A stretch of DNA of 7,761 bases from an uncultured Bacteroides sp. (lineage in GTDB: Bacteria > Bacteroidota > Bacteroidia > Bacteroidales > Bacteroidaceae). Of the stretch, positions 1 to 5,428 are shown piece by piece; the stretch's first letter is position 1, and each line of letters opens with the position of its first letter. The stretch is taken from the NCBI GenBank assembly GCA_902472795.1, contig CABROZ010000107.1, positions 1-7,761 of the forward strand, read 5' to 3'. Below the pieces are notes generated by a model that saw only the letters and a list, made by a program, of their open reading frames with translations, was not told the DNA's origin and ran no database searches. Position numbers and translations under genes: made by a program.

Positions 1-25
1 TTTCCCTTTTGCAAGACTATCGGCT

Positions 26-78
26 TTAACTTCTAACAGAGCAAAGCGGAGTGATAACTTTTATAACTTCTTAACTTC
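26..78 (+). repeat. Four copies of an (A/T)TAACTT(C/T) motif
   Basis: TTAACTTC occurs at 26-33, ATAACTTT at 54-61, ATAACTTC at 63-70 and TTAACTTC at 71-78. The last three follow each other at 9- and 8-base steps, almost in tandem, 43 to 67 bases before the ATG at 121. This is directly visible. Whether it is a protein-binding array, a decayed short tandem repeat or chance in AT-rich DNA cannot be decided here. Confidence 0.45.
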
Positions 79-86
79 CAGGAAGT
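74..86. repeat. 13-base palindrome ACTTCC-A-GGAAGT, possible operator
   Basis: The arms ACTTCC (74-79) and GGAAGT (81-86) are perfect reverse complements around a single A. The site sits 34 bases before the ATG at 121 and overlaps the end of the last TAACTT repeat. The one-base centre makes a stable RNA hairpin unlikely, and no T-run follows, so a dimeric regulator site is the better reading if it is functional. No regulator is identified; autoregulation by the adjacent possible DNA-binding protein is only a guess. Confidence 0.3.
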
Positions 87-120
87 ATTACATGCGAAAC
101 TTAAATAATGCAAGACAAAA

Positions 121-705
121 ATGAATATATATAAACCGGAGATTGCAGAATTGTTGCTGCAGGTAGAGAAGACATACCAGAAGCCGTTGCAGACATCGAC
201 CGATTTCGATGAGTTTTCTCTGCATCTGAAGCAGCAGGTGAACGATTTGGTCTCAACATCTACCTTGAAACGTTTGTGGGGATATGTGGGTGATTCTCAT
301 TTGCCGCGTATGCGTACGTTGGATGTTTTGGCGCGATACGTGGGGCATGCCAGTTTCAAGCAGTTTTGCACGTGGCTGAAGAATAGTCCGGTTTATAATT
401 CATCGTTTTTTTCGACTCATCAGATTGTAACCCGTGAGTTGGCTCCCGGTTCGGAGTTGGAGATCGGATGGTCTCCCAACCGCTATCTGCGTCTGCACTA
501 CGAAGGAGGCGATCTGTTCGAAGTTAGGGAAGCCCGGCAATCCAAATTGCTGGTGGGTGACCGCTTCGAGGCTGTTTCTTTCCTGATGGGACAACCGCTT
601 TTCCTGCCTTACGTCTTGCGCGACGGTGTGAAGCTTTCGCCTTTCATTGCAGGGCGCAACGGAGGATTGACGTTATTAAACGGTCTGGCCAATGGCAGAG
701 AATGA
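121..705 (+). CDS. Hypothetical Bacteroidetes protein, possible DNA-binding N-terminal domain
   Basis: I cannot name this 194-residue protein and give no function. It has no signal peptide or membrane segment, so it is probably cytoplasmic. Residues 1-90 are predicted mainly helical. They carry the segments STSTLKRLWGYV (45-56) and RTLDVLARYVGHASFKQF (65-82), whose spacing resembles paired recognition-type helices; I recall this pattern from other Bacteroidetes proteins. Residues about 100-190 look beta-rich, with conserved-looking pieces such as ELEIGW, LRLHYEGG and LLVGDRFEA, suggesting a small barrel-like domain. The ATG is the first possible start, since an in-frame TAA lies at 106-108. 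Its last 14 bases overlap the kinase gene, so the two are probably made together. A DNA-binding regulator, a kinase substrate or a kinase partner would all fit. Confidence 0.75.
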   Translation: MNIYKPEIAELLLQVEKTYQKPLQTSTDFDEFSLHLKQQVNDLVSTSTLKRLWGYVGDSHLPRMRTLDVLARYVGHASFKQFCTWLKNSPVYNSSFFSTHQIVTRELAPGSELEIGWSPNRYLRLHYEGGDLFEVREARQSKLLVGDRFEAVSFLMGQPLFLPYVLRDGVKLSPFIAGRNGGLTLLNGLANGRE

Positions 706-1705
706 AGTTTCGTCCGGATTCATCGATGCTGACGTTCAGTCGGGCGAGCAGCGCTTCTCGAATCTGAGCGAGGTGTATGTGTCCGTGTCGGGCTATGCAC
801 GTCTGTTCCGTTGTCAGCGCTACAACCGTTTGCATATTCTGAAAGCGTTGAAGCCCGAATACATTGGCAGCAATTTCTATGAGCAGGCATTGCGGAAAGA
901 GTTCGATATCGGGTATCAGCTGGAACATCCCCATATCTGCAGAGCCTTAGGTTGGGAAACTTTGCCGGAGCTGGGGCATTGCATTGTGATGGAGTACATC
1001 GACGGAATCACTCTGAAGGAGTTTATGCAACGTGGCCTGCTGACGCCGGAACTGGTGCGTAAGTTTATAACCGAACTTTGCAGTGCGCTTCATTATCTGC
1101 ACGGAAAACAGATTGTACACCGTGACCTGAAACCGGAAAACATTCTGGTGACCCATAATGGCTATAATGTGAAGCTGATTGATTTCGGCTTGTCCGATTG
1201 TGATGACTACGATGCGTTGAAGCTGCCTGCCGGTACCCGCTATTACCTGGCTCCCGAAGCCTTGAAGCCAGGACAGCCTCTTGACTTGCGTGCCGATATT
1301 TATTCGTTGGGCATCATTATTGGCGAGATGGCCGAATGTATTAAGGATAAGCAGCTGGCAGCTGTTTCGCGGAAATGTACGCGTCGCAATCCGGAAGAAC
1401 GGTATGCGTCGGCGTTGGAGGTTTCCCGCTGTGTACGTGGCAGGACTGTTCCTTTTCGTCGATACGGGATGTTGACGGCGGGAGTCGTTTCGTTGTGTGC
1501 CCTTGGATATGCAGCTTATGTTTTTCTCGCGCCTGAACAGACTCCTGCACTTTTACCGGTATATGGCAATTATTCTTTACCGGCCTCCCGTTGGATCGAT
1601 TTACCCGATACGGTACGGGAAGATGTTTTGAACGATGAATTTCCATTGACTGACCGACAAGACAGGACTGTCCGTTATCGGGACATGATGGAGAATCGGC
1701 AGTAA
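692..1705 (+). CDS. Membrane-anchored Hanks-type serine/threonine protein kinase
   Basis: This 337-residue protein should transfer phosphate from ATP to Ser/Thr residues of unknown targets. Conserved kinase features are present in order: the ATP-anchoring lysine K51 (ILKAL), the helix-C glutamate E70 (RKEF), the catalytic loop HRDLKPEN with D145, the DFG motif with D164, and the APE motif with E189. The glycine-rich loop is poor: only SGYARLF is recognisable where GxGxxG is expected. The kinase domain ends near residue 250. A basic stretch (about 249-257) is followed by a single transmembrane helix at 259-280 and a tail of about 57 residues, probably periplasmic. The tail has no PASTA or other domain I recognise. 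The start at 692 is bounded by an in-frame TAA at 677-679 and lies inside the preceding gene, which suggests translational coupling. The kinase assignment is firm, and activity is likely because the catalytic residues are intact. Confidence 0.93.
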   Translation: MAENEVSSGFIDADVQSGEQRFSNLSEVYVSVSGYARLFRCQRYNRLHILKALKPEYIGSNFYEQALRKEFDIGYQLEHPHICRALGWETLPELGHCIVMEYIDGITLKEFMQRGLLTPELVRKFITELCSALHYLHGKQIVHRDLKPENILVTHNGYNVKLIDFGLSDCDDYDALKLPAGTRYYLAPEALKPGQPLDLRADIYSLGIIIGEMAECIKDKQLAAVSRKCTRRNPEERYASALEVSRCVRGRTVPFRRYGMLTAGVVSLCALGYAAYVFLAPEQTPALLPVYGNYSLPASRWIDLPDTVREDVLNDEFPLTDRQDRTVRYRDMMENRQ

Positions 1706-1825
1706 TGGGACGGACTTCTTCAATGACCTTGCTTTTCTTCGTCGGCTAACCTTTTGATTTTACAATATTTTTGGTAATTTAGGCGGCCGAAGACAACTCG
1801 TAACATGCTTTAATACATTTAGGTC
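1706..1825 (+). other. Intergenic region between kinase and glycosidase operon
   Basis: The 120 bases hold no open reading frame of interest and no convincing terminator: I found no inverted repeat longer than about four bases followed by a T-run. The 3' half contains the candidate promoter listed separately. The absence of a clear terminator leaves read-through from the kinase gene possible. Confidence 0.5.
1753..1782 (+). promoter_or_regulatory. Candidate Bacteroides promoter for the glycosidase operon
   Basis: TTTG at 1753-1756 matches the -33 element of the Bacteroides primary sigma factor. TAATTTAG at 1775-1782, 18 bases further on, matches TAnnTTTG except for one base. A perfect -7 match, TATTTTTG, lies at 1766-1773 but has no TTTG at the right distance upstream. 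Either could serve; both would start transcription 35-55 bases before the GH20 start at 1826. The call rests on consensus matching alone. Confidence 0.45.
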
Positions 1826-3895
1826 ATGAAACTCCGTTTGATATTTATCCTGCCTCTTCTGTTGGCATTGGTTGCAGAAATTAGTTGTGCCTTTGCTCAG
1901 CCGGCAGTATCACTTATTCCTCAGCCCCAAAGATGTAAGCTTTCCGCGGGCACTTTTACATTTGCATCTGGAGGAGAATTCTTTACTAACCTGAAGGGGA
2001 CTGAACGCGCAAATCTGGTTGCCCTGCTGACCTCTTCTCCATTCGGCCTACAGCCGTCAAAGGACGAACAGGTGCCTTTCCGTTTCAATTTGGTCGATTC
2101 TATTCCGGAGATAAATGCTGCCGAAGGTTACACCTTGACGATCAGTCCCGAGGGTGTGCATGCTGAGGCTGTTACGGAGGCGGGACTTTTCTATGCTTTC
2201 CAGTCCCTGTTGCAACTGGCGGAGAAAGGAGCTGAAGAAGATAGCTGGAGTTTGCCTTGTGTGGACATTGGCGACTATCCCCGTTTTGGTTACCGTGGTC
2301 TGCATCTTGACGTATCGCGACACTTCCGTTCGAAGGAGTTTGTGATGAAGCAACTTGATGCCATGGCCCGTTACAAGCTGAACCGTTTCCATTGGCATCT
2401 GACTGACGGTGCGGGCTGGCGGCTGGAAATCAAACGTTACCCTCAACTGACGGAGCAGACCGCCTATCGTCCTTATCCCAACTGGAAAGCCTGGTGGAGG
2501 GGAGGCCGTAAGTATTGTCGCCGGGATGAAGCAGGTGCCGAAGGCGGATATTATACGCAAGACGATGTGCGTGAAATCGTGGAACACGCCCGTAAGCTGC
2601 ATATCACTGTCATTCCTGAAATCGAGATGCCCGGTCATTCGGAAGAAGTACTGGCCGTATTTCCTCAGTTGTCCTGCTCGGGTAAGCCTTATCAGAACGG
2701 TGAATTATGCATAGGCAATGAGGAAACATTTACTTTTCTGCAGAACGTATTGTTGGAAGTGATGGAACTTTTCCCTTCGGAGTACATCCATGTCGGTGGA
2801 GATGAAGCGGCTAAAAGCAGTTGGGAGAAGTGCCTGAAGTGTCAGAAACGTATTCGCGAGGAGGGATTGAAAGACGAGAAGGAGTTGCAGGGCTACCTGA
2901 TTCATCGCATTGAGAAGTTCCTCAACAGTCACGGCCGCAAACTGATAGGTTGGGACGAGATTCTGGAAGGTGGACTGGCTCCGAGTGCTACTGTAATGTC
3001 GTGGCGGGGCGAGCAGGGAGGCGTTGCGGCTGCGAAGGCCGGTCACGATGTTGTCATGACTCCCGGCGAGTATTGCTATTTGGATGCTTATCAGGATGCT
3101 CCTGTGACGCAGCCCGAAGCGATTGGCGGTTATCTGACCTTGGAGAAAGTTTATTCCTACAATCCTGTTCCTGAATCATTGTCCGACGGACAGCGTCGGT
3201 TCATCAAAGGGGTGCAGGCCAATGTCTGGGCCGAGTATATTCCTACCGCCGAGCATGCCGAATATATGATTTATCCGCGCCTGCTGGCATTGGCCGAAGT
3301 GGCGTGGACACAGCCGGAACGGAAAGACTGGATCCGTTTCCGGAAAACCGTCTTAAGGGAGACTGAATGGTTGCAGTCGCAGGGCTACCATCCTTTCGAC
3401 CTGAATAAAGAAGTGGGTGAGCGTCCGGAGTCTCTGCAGCCGGTCGAACATCTTGCTTTGCATTGTCCGGTGACGTATGCCCAACCTTTCTCATCAGCTT
3501 ATCCGGCAGCGGGCGATTCTACGCTCACTGATGGTTGGCGTGGAGGCTGGACGTATGGCGACCATCGCTGGCAAGGTTTTCTGTGCAAGGATGTGGACGT
3601 AACCATCGATTTGGGCAAACTGACGGATATCAGCCTGGTGGAAGCGGACTTTCTGCAACTGCGGGGCCCTGAAGTATGGCTTCCGAAGGAGGTGGTGATT
3701 TCTTTGTCCGAGGATGGTCTCCACTTCGACGAGGTGAAGCGCATTGCGACCGACGTTCCTGTTACGGAAGAAAGACTGACTTTCTGTAACTATCGTTGGG
3801 AAGGCAGTGCCAGGGTGCGATATGTCCGTTTCCAGGGATTCATAAATCGGGAGGTGATGGGCTGGCTGTTTACCGATGAAATTGTAGTCAAATAA
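1826..3895 (+). CDS. GH20 beta-N-acetylhexosaminidase, exported
   Basis: This enzyme releases terminal beta-linked GlcNAc or GalNAc from glycans by the substrate-assisted mechanism of family GH20. The 689-residue protein starts with a signal peptide (hydrophobic core at 5-17, likely cleavage AFA|Q after residue 24). Then come a GH20b-type alpha/beta domain (about 26-150) and the catalytic barrel (about 152-515). Visible landmarks are R157 (RGLHLDVSRHF), D194 (HWHLTD), the catalytic pair D326-E327 in HVGGDEA, W393 (MSWRG) and W468/E470 (QANVWAEY). The C-terminal region (about 545-689), with LTDGWRGG and RWQGF, resembles an F5/8-type C (discoidin) domain. All key residues are present and the length is normal for the multidomain type. 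An in-frame TAG at 1820-1822 fixes ATG 1826 as the first possible start. C21 lacks a proper lipobox (E18 at -3), so a soluble periplasmic enzyme is more likely than a lipoprotein. It is the first gene of a three-gene operon. Confidence 0.95.
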   Translation: MKLRLIFILPLLLALVAEISCAFAQPAVSLIPQPQRCKLSAGTFTFASGGEFFTNLKGTERANLVALLTSSPFGLQPSKDEQVPFRFNLVDSIPEINAAEGYTLTISPEGVHAEAVTEAGLFYAFQSLLQLAEKGAEEDSWSLPCVDIGDYPRFGYRGLHLDVSRHFRSKEFVMKQLDAMARYKLNRFHWHLTDGAGWRLEIKRYPQLTEQTAYRPYPNWKAWWRGGRKYCRRDEAGAEGGYYTQDDVREIVEHARKLHITVIPEIEMPGHSEEVLAVFPQLSCSGKPYQNGELCIGNEETFTFLQNVLLEVMELFPSEYIHVGGDEAAKSSWEKCLKCQKRIREEGLKDEKELQGYLIHRIEKFLNSHGRKLIGWDEILEGGLAPSATVMSWRGEQGGVAAAKAGHDVVMTPGEYCYLDAYQDAPVTQPEAIGGYLTLEKVYSYNPVPESLSDGQRRFIKGVQANVWAEYIPTAEHAEYMIYPRLLALAEVAWTQPERKDWIRFRKTVLRETEWLQSQGYHPFDLNKEVGERPESLQPVEHLALHCPVTYAQPFSSAYPAAGDSTLTDGWRGGWTYGDHRWQGFLCKDVDVTIDLGKLTDISLVEADFLQLRGPEVWLPKEVVISLSEDGLHFDEVKRIATDVPVTEERLTFCNYRWEGSARVRYVRFQGFINREVMGWLFTDEIVVK

Positions 3896-3913
3896 GATAA
3901 GCAAATTGAATAT

Positions 3914-5398
3914 ATGATGAACCAAAAACTACTGTCTGCCGCCCTGATGCTGTCGGGATTGGTGTCGGGCACTGCTGCAGCCGAAAACCGTTACTGGATG
4001 TCCCGCTCCGTTGAACAAATTTCGGAAGCATCCTTTACGGCACCGAACGATAACGTGGGACGTTACATCAGTCAGCGTCCCAAGCCGGAAGAGCGTCTGT
4101 TCCGGTCTGATGTCATCGAAAAGAAGATTGCTGAAATAAAGGCATTGCTGAAGAATCCTTATCTGGCCTGGATGTTCGAGAACTGTTTTCCCAATACATT
4201 AGATACTACCGTACACTTCCGCATGTTGGACGGTAAGCCGGACACTTTTGTCTATACGGGTGACATCCATGCCATGTGGCTGCGCGATTCCGGCGCACAG
4301 GTGTGGCCTTATGTACAGTTTGCCAACGACGATCCCCAGCTGAAAGCAATGCTCGAAGGAGTCATTCGCCGCCAGTTTATGTGCATCAATCTCGATTCGT
4401 ATGCCAATGCTTTCAACGACGGACCAACCGGGAGTGAATGGGAAACCGACCGCACAGCCATGAAGCCCGAACTGCACGAGCGCAAATGGGAGATAGACTC
4501 TTTGTGCTATCCGTTGCGTCTGGCCTATCATTATTGGAAGGTGACGGGCGATGCCGGTATCTTCGATGAAAGCTGGCTGAAGGCTATCGGTAACGTGCTT
4601 CGTACCTTCAAGGAACAGCAGCGTAAAGAGGATAGGGGACCTTACCGTTTCCAGCGCAAAACCGAACGTGCTACCGATACTACCATCAACGACGGTTGGG
4701 GAGCACCTGCCAATCCGATTGGCCTGATAGTCTCCATTTTCCGTCCGTCGGACGACGCTACAACTCTGCCTTTCCTCATTCCGTCCAACTTCTTTGCCGT
4801 GACTTCTTTGCGGAAAGCGGCCGAGATTCTGACGGAAGTGAACAAGAATGGGGACTTGGCACGTCAATGCACGGATTTGGCCAATGAAGTAGAGCAGGCT
4901 CTGAAAAAATATGCTACCTGCGAGCATCCTGAATATGGTACAATCTATGCTTACGAGATAGACGGTTATGGCAGCCGCATGCTGATGGACGATGCCAACG
5001 TGCCCAGCCTGTTGGCTCTGCCTTATTTGGGAGATGTTGATGTCAACGATCCCGTCTATCAGAATACACGCCGCTTTGTCTGGAGCGAGGACAATCCTTA
5101 TTTCTTCAGGGGAGAGGCGGGCGAAGGCATTGGAGGACCGCACATCGGATACGATATGGTGTGGCCCATGAGCATCATGATGAAAGCCTTTACCAGTCAG
5201 GACGACGAGGAAATCAGGCAGTGCCTCCGTATGTTGATGACAACCGATGCCGGTACCGGCTTCATGCACGAATCGTTCCATAAGGACAATCCTGAAAAGT
5301 TCACCCGTAAATGGTTTGCCTGGCAGAACACCTTGTTCGGTGAGCTGATCATCAAGTTAATCAATGACGGGAAGCTGGATTTATTGAACAGTCTGTAA
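3914..5398 (+). CDS. GH125 exo-alpha-1,6-mannosidase, exported
   Basis: Family GH125 enzymes are inverting exo-mannosidases that remove non-reducing-end alpha-1,6-linked mannose, as in N-glycan cores and fungal mannan. The 494-residue protein has a signal peptide with likely cleavage AAA|E after residue 23. The rest is a single (alpha/alpha)6-type catalytic domain. Family signatures seen are HAMWLRDSG (D125), KWEIDSLCYP (190-199), INDGWGAP with D260, DDANVPSLLALPYL (from 359), GGPHIGYD, MHES with E453, and FAWQNTLFGEL. By family position I infer D260 as general acid and E453 as general base; this is not proven here. Two in-frame ATGs (3914 and 3917) are available and give nearly the same signal peptide. 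The 18-base gap after the GH20 stop indicates co-transcription. The sequence looks intact, and the family call is strong. Confidence 0.94.
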   Translation: MMNQKLLSAALMLSGLVSGTAAAENRYWMSRSVEQISEASFTAPNDNVGRYISQRPKPEERLFRSDVIEKKIAEIKALLKNPYLAWMFENCFPNTLDTTVHFRMLDGKPDTFVYTGDIHAMWLRDSGAQVWPYVQFANDDPQLKAMLEGVIRRQFMCINLDSYANAFNDGPTGSEWETDRTAMKPELHERKWEIDSLCYPLRLAYHYWKVTGDAGIFDESWLKAIGNVLRTFKEQQRKEDRGPYRFQRKTERATDTTINDGWGAPANPIGLIVSIFRPSDDATTLPFLIPSNFFAVTSLRKAAEILTEVNKNGDLARQCTDLANEVEQALKKYATCEHPEYGTIYAYEIDGYGSRMLMDDANVPSLLALPYLGDVDVNDPVYQNTRRFVWSEDNPYFFRGEAGEGIGGPHIGYDMVWPMSIMMKAFTSQDDEEIRQCLRMLMTTDAGTGFMHESFHKDNPEKFTRKWFAWQNTLFGELIIKLINDGKLDLLNSL

Positions 5399-5428
5399 CG
5401 ATTAAAACCTTCAAACAAACATAATGCC

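Larger units (their letters stand above)
1..120 (+). other. Leader region upstream of the small protein/kinase pair
   Basis: No gene is seen in these 120 bases. The stretch is AT-rich and contains the TAACTT repeats and the palindrome listed separately. A TTTG at 8-11 could be a Bacteroides -33 element, but no good TAnnTTTG -7 box lies 18-21 bases downstream. The nearest lookalike is TAACTTTT at 55-62, which is too far away. An in-frame TAA at 106-108 rules out any upstream extension of the gene starting at 121. The transcription start of the pair is therefore not settled by sequence, and the promoter may lie left of the window. Confidence 0.5.

Noticed and set aside
108..134. Eight-codon ORF (ATG at 108, stop at 132-134) overlapping the start of the first gene
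   Set aside because: It has no ribosome-binding site, no attenuator-like codon run and no hairpin pair; an ORF this short is expected by chance.
673..705. Programmed frameshift joining the small protein and the kinase into one product
   Set aside because: The ATTAAAC sequence near 676 is not a true slippery heptamer and would support a -1 shift, whereas the kinase frame needs +1. An in-frame TAA at 677-679 leaves only a very short window. Overlap with independent initiation at 692 is simpler.
1661..1672. Inverted repeat GACAG-GA-CTGTC near the end of the kinase gene, as a terminator or regulator site
   Set aside because: It is inside the coding sequence, its loop is only two bases, and no T-run follows; best explained by codon content.
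4199..5281. Long open frame of 360 codons on the minus strand within GH125
   Set aside because: It is the antisense shadow of a well-supported gene. Its translation shows no recognisable domain, and its neighbours on that strand are also shadows.
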